DNA of 64,000 nucleotides, taken from contig NW_020853101.1 in the NCBI RefSeq assembly GCF_000972845.2, positions 186,001-250,000 on the forward strand. The letters run 5' to 3'. The translations under genes were made by a program, and so were the position numbers. Source of the stretch: Larimichthys crocea (Eukaryota > Chordata > Actinopteri > Sciaenidae). The notes below the pieces were generated by a model. The model worked only from the letters and a program-made list of their open reading frames with translations. It did not search any database and was not told the DNA's origin. Positions 18,656 to 31,903 of this stretch are shown here, in pieces; position 1 is the stretch's first letter, and each line of letters starts with the position of its first letter.

Positions 18656-20679
18656 TAATATTGTAGTTTGGGCTTTTACTTAATAATCTATATGTAACGT
18701 GGCAGGAAACAAGCTGACTAATATCATTCTGCTACTTTCATCCTTGGTCTAGTCGGTGAACAGCACATGTGATAGAACATTGTCATAGAAAATGTTGAAG
18801 TTTGAGATCATCAAATTTGAGTAATAAATCCATGAGTATGAAGGTTTATCAACATGAGACAGTATCAGGGTAGTAACTCGTATCATCCTCTGGCTCCATG
18901 GAGTGACACATGGTCGTGGTAACCAGGAATGTATTAATTTGTCTAACACAGTGTGTCGCTGGTTCACATAATAACTTGAGCCATGTTGAATTTTTTTTAC
19001 TGAATGATGATGTCTATATTTGAAAGGCCTTTTGTTCAGGACTCTCTGCTGCATCCAGGACCTGATGATTGCTGTAGGAAGGCCCAGGGCAAAAGTTAGC
19101 TAGTGACACCCATGGACCTCCGGCTTCTTCTTGTCAGAGCATTGGGTAGCTGTAAATTTGTGATATGCAATTTGTTTAGCACAAATGTATTCAGGAACAT
19201 GTATCATGAAAAGGTAATATATAGGCCCTCTAAACTAAATTTGAACTGACACAAAACAATTTGCCTGATTAGTAATTCAGCACTGGCTGCTCAACACTTG
19301 GATCTCATTGAAATGAATGACAGGGTTGAGTTCTTTTGTCTGTTGGCCATGGAAGCCTTTTCCACCCCATAACAATGAGTGATTGGATTGGTGGAGCTTG
19401 GAGGATGTTCTTGTTACAGTTACCACCATTCATTTATGCAGATCAATGTTTCATTTTTATTTGATCAGGGATCATAACAGTGACTCTGGATTATTTTATG
19501 AGGGCTGTGATTGGTCAAGATTATAAAACAATTTTTTTGATTGCACCATCTTTTCTGCTGCAGACAATATGACACACACACTCACACACTCAGAGAAGCT
19601 TCATGGGACAGAACAGGAGATGCATAATAATCAGATCGCCATGCTGACCAGTGTGGACAAAGAGCAAGAAGTCCAGAAGCTGCAGCAGGTGGAGATGAGA
19701 TGGTGTTCATGTATCTGATGTGTCATTACAGCACCAAGGTAAACACACTAAAAGAATCAGAGGTGCACAGTTGCAGCCAGTAGTGATATTATTGTTATTA
19801 TTATTATTATTGAAACATTTCGACTCAATTCAAGTTTATTACATGAGAACTCCTCTCCATTAGTTTGGTTTTAGAACCTGACTGAGGATATTTCTCGACT
19901 ATTCCATGCAGCCTGTCAGACTCTTTCATTCAGGCTTCACGCCATGCACCAAAATGTTTCCTCCTGCAGATTTAAACTGTCTTTGGTGTGAGATCTATGG
20001 CCTGATTCTTCAGAGAGGTGAACTGGACTGTGACAAATGAGGATGATCATCCTTTAGTGTGTGATTATAATGCAGAGGTTAGAATGGCATGTCTCTCTGG
20101 GCTGCCCCCTCCCTCCCACTCTTCCTCTTATTACTTTTGAAGCACAGCATGCAGTAATATTTTAGAAGCCCCTATAGCTAACGTGTGGGCTGGAATGCTA
20201 ATCACAGTGCTGATCAGAGACGGCTTCATTTGCGTATGTGAGGTCATACATTAATAAAGTTGGCTGAAAATGAAGGGTCAGTGGACTTGACCATAAGCTA
20301 CACCTCCGGGCTGATCACAAGGGGAATGCCTAATATAACTGATGATGTCGCCATGGCAGATCAGACTGAGTCTAGGTTTAGAGATCTGGTAGTCTGAGCT
20401 TAAAGCAGCCTGTGTATCTTTGCAGGATGAACAGGCTTTGACTCAGTGACTCGATGTTCTTGTTTCAGTACGTAGGATGGATATCAAACTGTGATGTGTC
20501 CACACCGCAGAGTACCAAATGCAGGATTTTCCATTAGGGTCAGATCAAAGTTCGCCTCAGAACAGCTGCTCTGATTGGTGGAGGCTGTAGGGGCAGGAAG
20601 AGCATCAACATACTGAGGACCAGCTGCAGTGGCCACACAATGACTGACAGTTGCAACTGGTTTACTGTATTTTGTTTGA

Positions 20680-20681
<2 letters not shown>
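18656..20681. other. Mostly unique sequence with one weak candidate exon
   Basis: Apart from 19564-19688 (separate entry) nothing was recognised. A short ATT/TTA repeat lies near 19790-19812. Confidence 0.4.
19564..19688 (+). other. Weak candidate exon encoding a short charged helix
   Basis: CATCTTTTCTGCTGCAG| precedes an ATG (19569) opening a 49-codon frame that includes EKLHGTEQEMHNNQ and SVDKEQEVQKLQQ, a pattern suggestive of coiled coil; CAG|GTGGAG at 19688/19689 is a possible donor. No family was recognised and no partner exon was found, so it may be chance. Confidence 0.2.

Positions 20682-20721
<40 letters not shown>
20682..20721. repeat. (CA)n microsatellite
   Basis: About twenty CA units followed by a short TCTC tract. 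The antisense Val-Cys repeat frames across it are artefacts. Confidence 0.95.
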
Positions 20722-20723
<2 letters not shown>

Positions 20724-22479
20724 TGCACCTCTTCTTTCTGTCTCTCTCTCTCTCTGAATCAAACAGGAAGTGCAGTATTTTTATAAAGTCTCCTAAAAAA
20801 CTTCTATCAAATGTATAATTGACAGAGATCCAACATGTGGTATCAAAAATATTTTTTAATCAGTATTTTTTATTTTAGTTTTTAGTACAACCCTGAAGTA
20901 TTTGATACAAATCCAGGTTCAATATTTTCCACTTGTCATTTTTTTGTGACTACAGTACGAAGACATTCAACACAATGTAAACTGATTTGAGGACTTCGTG
21001 AGAATTAAGTTATCACAACATATGTTCACACAACATACAAACTTAATTATGTAAGTTTGAACAAATATGGTTGAACAAGAAGATTTTTTTGTTCTAACGA
21101 GACAAGTTTGTATGTCATAATAATATGAGATGTTATCTTTTTATAACAATAATTCATAATTTTTCATGTTTTAATATGATACTGATCAAGCTGTCTTCTC
21201 TGCTGTGGCAGCAGTACACTTCCGTGTGTGTGTGTGAACTGGCTTAACTTTTCTTCCTTTCCTTTTGGTCGGCTGAGGTTAAGTTGAAGAGTTACCGACG
21301 CGCTTTAATAAGCACACGTGGAGACTAAAATCTCCTGTTGACTTTTCAAAATTACAAAACAAATGAAGAATTATATATTTGGAAAACTTTAACAACTTGT
21401 AAACTAGGATTTCACCAGTTCTGGATTAGTTCATGCATAATCATTTCTTTTATAAATGAAAATACCATAATTAACTCAAAACAAGTTGACATATTTTTAT
21501 TTCTGAAGATTTAATATGGCTCCAGCACTCTGTGTTCTACGTCCCTCAGTGACAGCATAATCAGGACAGGGAGAATGATGTGCTTTAACAATGATCTGTT
21601 TATTAAGGACATTTTGTAAACACTTTTAAATCAATTCAGCAGACTCATTATGGAGAGCGCAGTTCCAATTCAATTAAGTCTGTTTCTTTAATAGCACTGT
21701 GGAGTGTATCGTCAATCTATTAGCTGACAGCTATTATATCTCCAGTTTAGAACGAGTCTGCACAGAGATTTGTTAGGCTGCCTTACATTTCAGAGCATTC
21801 CAATGCAATGATGTTGGATCTACTCTGCTTCATCATTTCTCTCACCCTGCTGTCTATTTTTACTGCAGTTGATTTCCTTCATGTTCACCAGTGGCCTTAA
21901 ACACTTAGTCACAAAAAACCCTGTCTCACAGTTGTATTCAATTCATGTCTATGGTGCTGAATGTGGGTGGACAACAAGTATATATGCTTCTACTCAAAGT
22001 TGCTCCTGTCTAGTTGTCTCATGTCAGCTTCTTTTATTTTGAAGGACTGACACCAAGTACACTGGTTTATTACTGATGCTTTAGTGCTGCAACATTTTCT
22101 CTTGTCTCATTTAGTCATGAGTAATTAACCAGAACTATCCTTACAGGCAAACAGACTGAGACTTTTCCAGTGAACACTGAGGTGAGAACTACTTCCTCTT
22201 ATTTAAGTCCTGAGGATGGAGTGTTCAGATAAGTACACCCACACAGTCTGTGCTGCATCCAACAAACTTTCAAATATCAGCACTCAGAATGTCAGCACAG
22301 GAAACAAATCAGCTCCTTTTTATGTATTCATGTTAGATTATATTCCATGATGTTTCAGAGGATTTTATTTCACATTTATACTCTAACAATAACGACATAC
22401 CACAGAGCCTTATTAGATTCAAAATGAGTTTTTTGTCAGTGTTTTTGTACAGTTTTATGTTTCCATCAGTTACATTCAT
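20722..22479. other. Unique AT-rich sequence, no gene seen
   Basis: No recognisable gene, RNA or transposon end. Confidence 0.4.
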
Positions 22480-22880
22480 CCAGTCACAGTGGGCTACTGG
22501 CTCTGCTCACTGCTCAGCCCAGAAACATTGCCCCCAACTCCAGTTCTGGCACAACACAGGCTCTGCTCTCAGTCAGTATTCCCCTCCTCCGGTGCTCTGA
22601 GCTCACGGTCCAGGCAGCCCGACTAACAAACTGAAACTAACAGCAGCTACAGTTGTCAGCAGTTTACTTCATTGTCCATCATAAACTCTGTAAATCACAG
22701 AGAGTTAAGGCGGAGCAGCCGGAGGACATCAGAGGGAAAAGCAGAAAACATTTTCTCCATGAAACATGATCCAGTTTCACCAAAATCAGTCAAATAGTTG
22801 GTGGTGTGTGACTTAGTGCCGTAAAGCGTTACGTCCTTATCCCTACCACTAAATCCTACACACTGCTCCTTTAAATCACT
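22480..22880 (-). repeat. Dispersed repeat, inverted partner of 15690-16130
   Basis: The reverse complement of 22590-22860 matches 15757-16020. Its outer end reads ACTAAATCCTACACACTGCTCCTTTAAATC, a variant of the fish MITE end also seen at 17771. Orientation is opposite to the first copy, 6.6 kb away. Confidence 0.7.
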
Positions 22881-25674
22881 CACACATGCCTTATAAGAAC
22901 AAATCTGTTCATAAGAACTGTTCTTATATGAGCCCCATTGTCTTTTTCCAGTATACTACTGTATTCATACAGTAGGGAAAGAAAAGAATCATCAGGAAAC
23001 ATGAGGGAATGCAGAGCGCGCTGTGATGAGTTGTGTTTTAAACGATGTCACAGTTCTCTGATGGATTTCCCTCTCAGTGGCTCAGTGCTGCAGGCTGATG
23101 CTTTCTGCCAAACTCTGCTGTGCACATGCATGATCCATCTTTGTGGCACTTTTATTCTTGGAAAGAAAATAGTTTACTGAGAACAATGGGAGCCAATGCA
23201 CTGTCACACACTTCAATCTGCGTGTGTGTGTGTGTGTGTGTGCACGTGTGTTGTAGTGAGTGGAGCTGAAAAACAATATGTACACCCTGTTGTCTTCCTC
23301 ATCACTCACATGCTGCACGATGGGTAATTAGGAATTTGTGGGACTGTTCCTTTGCTGAAGCAGTTCTAAACACAGAGGAAATGATATGAAGAGCACTGGA
23401 GGTGAGCTGTGCTGTAGCTTCACTGTTCTAATCAGCAGGTTACATCTGAGCAGCTCTCACTCTGTCCTCATTGTTCTGTCTGCCACTAATTCTGTTCACA
23501 TATAACTAATCTGCTTTAGCAAATATGTTTTGAAAGAAAGATAATGCATCTAAGACAACATGTTTTACCAACATAACGTATCTTATATTACAGTTGTTTC
23601 AGCTCCAGAACTGAGCTTAAGAGATTTATGGCTCACTACAAATTTCATTGTCACTAAATATTTAAAGAAATTAAGTGCCAGCTGAAGCTGCTGACTGTCG
23701 CAACTGACCAAATCAACTTGTTAATATCGGACCAGTTTAAGAGGTAACACGGAATGGTCAACCTATTAAATGCTGTTTAATAATGAAAAGCAGATATGAC
23801 ATAAATGATGTTCAGCTTCATGAGGGATTTTCCCACAGCATCTTGTCGGACATCAGATCTTTTCTCTCTTCTCATACGAGGCCATTCAATTTTGTGAGCA
23901 ATGTCAGACTTTGAAATAATTGGGCAATGAAGCTCTGACTGTTCCATCTGTTCACTCACTTTCTGATTTAAAAAGGAAAACTGTGTGTACCTAGAACCCA
24001 AAAACCACATCCCTGGACACAGTTTTTATGTCAATACATCTGATTGAGTCCATCAGTCATCCAAACAATCTGTAGTGAAGTGTTAACTGGACCACAGATA
24101 AACATCAAGGTTCTATTCTCTCGGTGAAAAAGATCCTCTGTGACGCTCTTCCATGCAAACAGACAGGCATTGCTTCAAACCACAGACATTTAATCACTGC
24201 GCCAGGACAACAGACAAGTGACTTCTAACAAGTCAACTGAGTTTTCTGTCCAGTCTGCATGATGTGTCTTTTCCTGTATGCCCAACCTCAGCTGGCTGCA
24301 AGCTGCACATGTAAACACATGTATCACTCATACTCAAAGCAAATACTCTCTGAGCTGAGGAGAACATAAAAGATGTGTCGAGCATTAAAAGAAAAAACAA
24401 ATAATGACACTGGGGAAAATGGTGAGATCTATGTTGACGGTAAAGTTGGAATGAAACTAAATCTGCACATGCATAATGGAAAATAACTGGGTGGATGAAT
24501 TCAGTTTATATGTAAGTGTTGAGCTGACAGGCAGTGATGAGAGAAAACTATAGTTGTGTATGTCAGCTGCTGCTGTGGAGGTAGACAGCCAGGACTTCAG
24601 TCATGTGCACCTCATGACTTAGTCTGACAATGTCAGCTGGTGATTCTTCACCTGGGCAGCAGCTTCTGCTTACATACCAACAATGATGTCGTATTGCTGC
24701 ACCAAACTTTGTATTCAACTATAATACATATACAAGAAAAGCAAACACACTCCATCCCACAGCCTTGCTGCTGCTGCTGCTCTTCTTCTCATCATCAGCC
24801 ATCTGGTTTCACACTGAGCACAAAGATTGAGTATGCATGTAAAAAGGAAGAAGTTGAATAAAATTGGAGCTTAGTGTGACACAGACACAGAGACATAACT
24901 GCTAGACATAATTTAACTTTCTACATTTTTCATTTTCAGTCAAACATCTTGTTTGATCTGTTAAATCCTGACATCAGTCAACATCAATTCATTTAGCTTA
25001 GCGGTTACTGGAAGACGTTCATGTTTATCATTAGGGTAATTAAGAGTTGTTATTTGTCATATTTCTGGCACTGGCATACAGTAATAATGTCCCTGTTCCT
25101 AATTCTGCCCGCAGAGCTCTCGCTGGCTGCTTTTCCAGCTGTACACGATACTGAATGAAATTGCCAGAGTTGCCAGAAAATCCTGAAAAACCCAACAACA
25201 TTGTTAAAATTCACACTTTTTACATTATCTATGAACAGCCATACGGTACAAGCGTCGGACAGATCATGGTTAAGCCAAATAAAAAGAAGTGACACACATA
25301 AAGAACTGGACATAAAGAGGTGAACTGCTTAAACATCTTTAAACAGCAGAGATTACTAGCAGAAGGTCAGGATGACACTACAGCCTGCAGCTGTCTGCAT
25401 GACTACACCACATTAATACAACTCTCTGCCTAACCATGAGAGAGGCACTGAGCCATCCACGTGGCCAACAGTGCTAATTCAACAAATCACATTCTTATCA
25501 GAGCGATGTCTTACTGTGAATGACTGAGCAACAAGCGCCTTCACACTTTTCAAGGTCCTTCTGTCTGTGCACAGACACATGGCTTTTTTCTCAGTGTCTC
25601 ACACAAGGTTCTCCAAGATACTGTAGTGTTTCTGTGTTTGTGCTACGGCCATCCATGAGTCTTAACACTACAAT
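22881..25674. other. Unique sequence, no gene seen
   Basis: Contains a (GT)n tract at about 23222-23240 and a short CTG run near 24768-24782. No domain-bearing frames were recognised. Confidence 0.4.
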
Positions 25675-25895
25675 AGTGCTTCAGCCACCATTCACATCGA
25701 TGACTGCAACGCCCTCCTGATAGGCCTCCCAGCATGCACAGCGAAACCCCTTCTAGAAAGCAGCGGTGTGCCTGGTGGCTCTTCTCTTCTGCTGTTCCCT
25801 GATGGTGGAACACATTACCAGTTCCAACCAGATCAGGGGCCGTTTTGTAAGTCCTTTGGATAAAAGTGTCAGCTAAATGTAAATTTAAAAAGGAC
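25675..25895 (+). mobile_element. LINE 3' fragment (CR1/L2 group)
   Basis: The translation includes IDDCNALLIGLPACTAKPLLESS, a decayed form of the LDYCNALLAGLP region near the C-terminus of CR1/L2-type reverse transcriptases. It runs into CTTTGGATAAAAGTGTCAGCTAAATGTAAAT, a typical 3' tail of such fish LINEs. Most of the protein part between these is lost. Confidence 0.6.
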
Positions 25896-26024
25896 AAGAG
25901 GCCAGTCAGAGGCATGATCAGAGCAGGAGTGAATAGAAATGCCTTGTCGGAGCAGTTGAGAACAAAAAAAAAATACAGGATTCATCCAAAATTAACCCAT
26001 CCATCTGTTATTATAAACGCTGAT

Positions 26025-26285
26025 CCTTTTCAGGGTGGAGGGGAGCTGGAGCCAGTGCCAGGTGATGGTGGGTGAGAGGTGAGGTACAACCAGGACAGGT
26101 CACAGAGCTGACACATAGAGACAAACAGCCATTCACACCCACACACAGTTTAGAGTCACCTATAAACCTGCATGTCTTTGGACTGTGGGAGGAAGCTGGA
26201 GAAACTGGAGACAACCAAACAGACACAGACACACAAAAAGGCTGGCAGGTTCAAACCCAGAATTCTGACCACTGCACCACTGTGC
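26025..26285 (-). repeat. Dispersed repeat, fuller copy of the 14775 family
   Basis: Holds CAGGGTGGAGGGGAGCTGGAGCC, ACAGGTCACAGAGCTGACAC, CATGTCTTTGGACTGTGGGA and GTTCAAACCCAGAATTC in the order typical of this fish repeat, ending in CACTGCACCACTGTGC. Opposite in orientation to 14775-14862. Confidence 0.65.
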
Positions 26286-26831
26286 TATCCAATTTATTCA
26301 AAGTGAACGGGCTGATTTTAAGTTAAGTTGGACATTTCTTTATGAAATGCACCTTCGGATTCAACCTTTGTACAGATGATCCATTCAGAGAAGTTTCATG
26401 CCGATCTAAGACGTAGATTATTTCCAGTGTATGTGTAAATGTAAAATGCACCCTGATGTTGAGCTAGTGAAGTTAATATGAATTTTCAGTAGTCTGAATT
26501 AGACAAATCAAGTGGGCATCTTCCAATATTCACGCTTTTAGTCAACAGTGTTTCCTTGTTGAGCTGCGGCAAAAATACAAAGAGGGAATCATATGAGAAA
26601 AACTGTGGTGGAAAAGAGGGCGAGAGTGATTAGGCAGTTGGGTACCGGTGTGCCGATCACTCTCCCCTGGCGCTGCTCTCCTGAGCCCTCCTCACACCTC
26701 TCTCCTGCAGCTGATGCACCACGCCCCCCCTCCACACTGTCCTTTAAATGCTGTATTATTGAATAAAGCATTGAATTTCCAGTGCAGGACCGGTGATGCT
26801 TGAACCACAGCTCCTCATTACATTTACTCAT

Positions 26832-26859
26832 CAGCAGCAGCAGCAGCAGCAGCAGCAGC
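26832..26859. repeat. (CAG)n trinucleotide repeat
   Basis: About nine CAG units. The antisense poly-Leu frame has no other protein character, so it is not scored as coding. Confidence 0.95.
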
Positions 26860-26934
26860 GGGAGGAGGCTTTCCTGTTCATTAACAAATAATACAACTCC
26901 CACAGGTCCTTGCTGGACATGTGCATGCTAGAGA

Positions 26935-27090
26935 CTATAGGGTTTTTTTGGGCAAGTTTTTCCTCACTTGAACCGAGGGTCTAAGGACAGAGGGTGTCAC
27001 TCCCTGTACAGATTGTAAAGCCCTCTGAGGCAAATGTACTTTGTGACTTTGGGCTATACAAATAAAATTGATTTGATTTGATTTGATATA
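26935..27090 (+). repeat. LINE 3' tail family, plus copy with (TTGAT)n end
   Basis: GGGCAAGTTTTTCCTCACTTG, GGGTGTCACTCCCTGTACAG, CTTTGTGACTTTGGGC and TATACAAATAAAATTGA end in a TTGAT pentamer repeat, the usual terminal microsatellite of L2-like LINE 3' tails. Confidence 0.7.
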
Positions 27091-27730
27091 GCGCTCTCTT
27101 CACACTCTTTATGATTTCATTACATGACATCTTACTCATACCCCGGTGGACAGTGGATCAGCCTGATTTCCCTTTAATACACTTTGAGTACTAACCTGCA
27201 GATATTTGAAACATAAAAACAGATTTAATTTCTTAATTTCTGTCAAAGTTGCCTTTGCTCTTCTGGATTTGATTTTCTGACTGGTATTATTACAATAAGA
27301 CTATAGCCTGCTTCAAAACTGCCGCTCAACAGTACTTTTGACCATTTGTGGTCTCAATAAATGGTTTAAAACACACAGTTAGTATCTCAATTTTCATATT
27401 TTGGTCAAACCTTTTTGACCTTCTCATCTTCTCATCAAGCAGCTTGAATATAAATTTTGAAGAAGCAGGAGAAGATTTCTCGTCTTGCACACAAGTCTCA
27501 TGTGCAAAGCCAAACTGACAATGAATGTCTTCTACTAAAAACGTGTTGTACATCCAAAGCCAGATATATAAATATATATCTTATTTATCTGTGCCATGAA
27601 GCAACAGTTACAATGAAATAGACGAGGTTCAATCAAATCAGGCAGGGCAAAGTGAGTTGATGGTATTTTGGTGGCAAATGGGTCTCATGTTGCAGCCACA
27701 CAGAATCTGGAATGACCAGAACACTAATAT
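27091..27730. other. Unique AT-rich sequence, no gene seen
   Basis: Nothing recognised. Confidence 0.4.
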
Positions 27731-27805
27731 TATATGTATGGAAAGTCATGAGATAACTTCTGTTATGATTTGGCACTATATAAATAAAACTGAGTTGAGT
27801 TGAGC
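27731..27805 (+). repeat. LINE 3' tail (AGATAACTTCTG type) with (TGAGT)n end
   Basis: TGAGATAACTTCTGTTATGA, then GGCACTATATAAATAAAACTGAG and a TGAGT repeat. Same tail family as 45205-45275 and 51215-51361; a second L2-like LINE lineage. Confidence 0.65.
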
Positions 27806-29483
27806 CGTGGCGTATCCATCATGCACTGTGTGGTTGGACCTCCTGCCTGTCCACTTGACATTGATAAAACATTCTGTGTGTATCTATAGACTGTGTGATT
27901 CTCACAGTATCAGCTGGCCACAGCTGCTTTCCACTGTACGGAAAGTTTCTCCTTCAGTTCATGGAATACCTGCAGCATCTAAAGGCAGCACGGCACACGT
28001 TGATAAATCTGCAGCCTTTGATTGGATTTGCAGCGTCAGAGCTCAGTGTCATTGCACACAGATGCCCACTGTGTTTATCTTCATTAAACCACGTACAACA
28101 ACAACGACACCAGCCTGCTACAAAACAACCACACACACCTCCACACACATCAGCTGTTTGTGCAGGAGATGTTGGAGCCCTGGGTGTCATTGCCTCTTTC
28201 CAATTTGTTTTTCAGAAAAAATAGTTTGAATGTTTTCTGAGAATCATATGAGTAAACTGTGCTGGAATCATATTTTTTGCCTTAAAATTGATCATTTGTG
28301 ATCAACAAATCTTCTTGAGTTAATAAAGATATAACACACAGAACCCAGCATCCATTATGATAGTTTCACTTGAATGTTGGAGGTGCTTCACCCGGTGATG
28401 AAAGATTGACCCACTTCTTGCTTAGCTGTGGAATCTACACTGCTGAAGCTTCAACACAGATAACTTGGTGACAGACTTTGTGCAGTTAAGGCCCAGATGC
28501 TACTGTCTTCTGAAGTAAACAGAAAGCAGCCTCTAGCACCAGGGTAAGAAGACTGGAATCTTCTAATCTGCTGACTTATGGCCCTTTCAGACACAATACA
28601 ACAACAGCAGCACTAAACTGAAACCCATTATTTCCAGCGACCCAAATCTCACGTCATGTCTGGAATAACAAATAATCGCAGACATCAACCTGATGTTTTT
28701 TGCCAGCTTTGATAGAGCAATCAAGTGATCAGACATCATTTAATGTGTTGGATTGTTGGTTTGGGTCAGAGTCAGACCAAATTCAGCACTGTGGTTAAAA
28801 CGTTTTTCCATTCATTTGAACCGTGTGTGTTTTGGCTGCAGTGGTGCAGGCTGCAGGGGGTACTGACAAAAAAGGCATCAACCTGTGGTGGAGAAAGCAA
28901 CCCGACGTCACGCTGCAGTGACCAAATCCGATGATCAGACGGGTCAGAACGCTCCACATGTCAGCCTGAAATGTCTCTGAGTTCATGGACTAAACTATGA
29001 CACTTCACCTGTTGTGTTCTGGCTTGGTGCACCAGTTTCTGTATCTGTCTGTGTTCTGTGTCTGGCTTGCAGTCTGTGCTGCAGCAGTGGTTGAGGGACA
29101 TAGACAGTGGATTTAAACACAACCGCACCTCACTGCTCACGCCACACACTTCGCCGTGCAGCTATTCACCACAACACTGGCTCTGGTCTGAATAGGACCT
29201 GAGCACTGATGAAATATGTGATCTTTGAACTGTGACGGCAGAGAAGAGACCATTTGGACTTCAGGTACCACTTACTGAAACTGTGTGGTCATAGCATGCA
29301 TGTATTATGACTTTTAGTTTACTGTATGCACAATATACAGTCATTCAGGCCTGTTTGTCAATGATGAGGCAATAGATGTCAGTGAACTTGATGATTATTG
29401 ATTACTTGACTGATTATTCATCTATTATTTTTAACGGAGTGTTTTAGCTCAGTGTTTTAGCCCAACAGCCTGTACAGAGAATG
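27806..29483. other. Unique sequence, no gene seen
   Basis: Several frames of 60-140 codons are open but none shows a domain, splice support or protein-like composition. Confidence 0.4.
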
Positions 29484-30077
29484 ACTTTGACTAGGGCTGG
29501 GTGATATATATCAATACTTTAATCTATATCAATATATTTTCAAACGCGATATGCCACGAGACCATATCGTTAATATCAATATAGTTTATTTTGCGTTAAA
29601 GTGACTATACATTTCTTCCCTTGTGCCGCCAGTTGGCTTTTATTTCTCCTCTTTTATTCCTCCTGTCCCTCTGTCCTGCTCGCTGACGTCGTCACGTCAG
29701 AGTCTCCAATAACTCCAGAAAAAGTCGCTAGATTTGTCGCTGGTCGCTTTTTGGGAAAAAACTAATCACTAGAGGGTCTGAAAAGTCGCTAAGTTGTCAA
29801 CACTGGACCACTGATTAGTGTGTAAACAATCGAAGCAGTGGGGTTAGAGATGGTACACAGGTCTTGACCTGTGTGTCAGCTGTTGCAGTGCATTGTGGGA
29901 TTTGTAGTATGAATGGTGGGAGTGATATTTACCAGTGGGCCATTAATAATAGCCATATGAAATTATCCAGCCATGGAAAAAAAAAAAAAATATATATATA
30001 TATATTGAGTATCGCCATTCAGCTAAAAAATATTGCGATATGACTTTTGGTCCATATCAACCAACCCTACCTGTGAC
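29484..30077. mobile_element. hAT-like MITE with TAGGGCTGGGTGATAT ends
   Basis: The left end TAGGGCTGGGTGATAT (29492) pairs with ATATCAACCAACCCTA (ending 30069), whose reverse complement is TAGGGTTGGTTGATAT (13 of 16 matching). Flanks ACTTTGAC and CCTGTGAC agree at 6 of 8 positions, a plausible decayed target duplication. The subterminal regions are rich in ATCGATAT-like phrases typical of this fish family. A TA tract lies at 29988-30005. No transposase. Confidence 0.65.
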
Positions 30078-31649
30078 TCTGCAATTCAATGCATTTTCTT
30101 CTTTTCTGTAGTTCTGTCCATGGTGCTTAAACATGCAACATAGATAGGATAAAACTGTATGCAAACATAATGCAGCGTGAATATGACAGAGAGCCACTGT
30201 GTGTCACCTGTCGGAGTGGCTTTCACTGAAAGGAGCTGAGAATATGTGAAAATGTGAACAAACTTTTGCACCTCTCATGTCTGTTCCACATCCATGCTCG
30301 TGTTCCACCCAAGCTGCACGCATCAACAATACATTTTGAATACCCCGTCAGTCTGAATGAAAACATCCAGACTTAATTATATCAAAAGCAGTACACGGTG
30401 TAATGAAGACATGCCATCAAAGAGAAAGTCTCAGGGCAGCAGAGGGGATAGAGGCAAACGTATGCTGCTGAATCTGATTAAATGTAATATTGCTGCTTTG
30501 AGACTGTGTGCTGTGCGACGTGCCAGGATGGCTGGGCTGTGTTCAGTTATTCACAGTGATTTCAGCTCTGTGTGTGTGTGTGCAAGGGGAGCTGTACACA
30601 GGCAGGAGGCAGCTGAAACAGACACAGAGGTTCACAGACAGACAGACAGACAGGCGTATAGGCTAGGTGTGTGTAAACTTCAAACCAGTGACTGCAGCAT
30701 AATCACTTAACATTCAAGGTGCACTGCACTCTTGTTTGGCTAATTTTGAGTTCATTAGTTCATTTTAGTTCATTGCTGTAATTGGCAGGGCTAATGAAAC
30801 AGCAGCGAAACATAACACAAGCATCGTTCATTCAGGGGCCTGGGGGCTAATTATGCTGAGGCCTCTACAGTCCAAGTTAAATGAGATCCTGTTATTTAGT
30901 GATTATCATGGAAAACACAGATCAGGTGAAAACCACAGGAATATATGCAGACACTGTATTTAAATAGTCACATGAGGTACTCAGGACACACTGACAGCTC
31001 TGCGCCTAATAACTCATCGCACTGAGCAGATAAAAAACAGATGGGCTCAGCACAGAAACACAGGTTTCACATGTGATCACTTAAATGTGATCGTGTCATT
31101 TCGAGCATCACATCACGAACATGACAAGGAAGCTGTGTCTTAAAGCTGCACTCTCATCAAACCGGTGTCCAGCAGCAGCTGATTTCAGTTCTGCTAAAGC
31201 CACAGTGCCTCACACAGCACAGAGACAGTTAGAGAGTCTCTGGTGAACAGAGTGCAGCATTTAGCGGCTGCAGAGTCAAACATTTTTCTCAGGAGATGGT
31301 GGAGACCAAACCAAAGTCCAAACGAGCACAACTCTAAATGAACGCTTTGACTTGTGTGCTGATCACACATTAATGTTGCGTGTGCAGCTTGTTATGCTGC
31401 CCCCTATTGGCCAATTAATGCAACTTAAAAAGAACACAACAGGAATCTGTGTGAGTGAGCAGCAATCATTCTTCTGATAATGACTTCAATCAGGTCAGTA
31501 CAGTCAGGTTTAAATATCATTTGATCCCTTTTTACTGTGGATCATCAAGATAAGACCAAAGTCAGCAGGAATCTGCTGCAGCTTAGAATTCATCAGATTA
31601 AACACACTGATGCTGATTCAGAGAGCAAAGATCATCAAAAGCAAAAACA

Positions 31650-31654
<5 letters not shown>
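30078..31654 (-). other. Probable plppr5 intron 1 sequence nearest the exon
   Basis: Lies directly 3' (minus strand) of the plppr5 exon 1 donor. No further plppr5 exon was recognised here or anywhere to the left in this window, so intron 1 would exceed 31 kb unless the next exon was missed. Confidence 0.45.

Positions 31655-31698
<44 letters not shown>
31655..31698. repeat. (TG)n microsatellite
   Basis: About 22 TG units, in plppr5 intron 1 about 200 bp from the exon. Confidence 0.95.
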
Positions 31699-31700
<2 letters not shown>

Positions 31701-31903
31701 CTGGGGCAGTGACTAACACTATCAGTTATTCTGTCAGTAAGGATCAGAGAATTGTTCTGGTGAGCTGAGATGTTCACTTTACAGTTATATATAATGAAGA
31801 GAAGGCAGCAAAGCATTGATCTGCTCTGCCTGTTTATTGATCCACAGACTGTTACAGCCTGCAGGTGTGATGACTGAAGTTTGCTGATGAAGTGTGTACT
31901 CAC

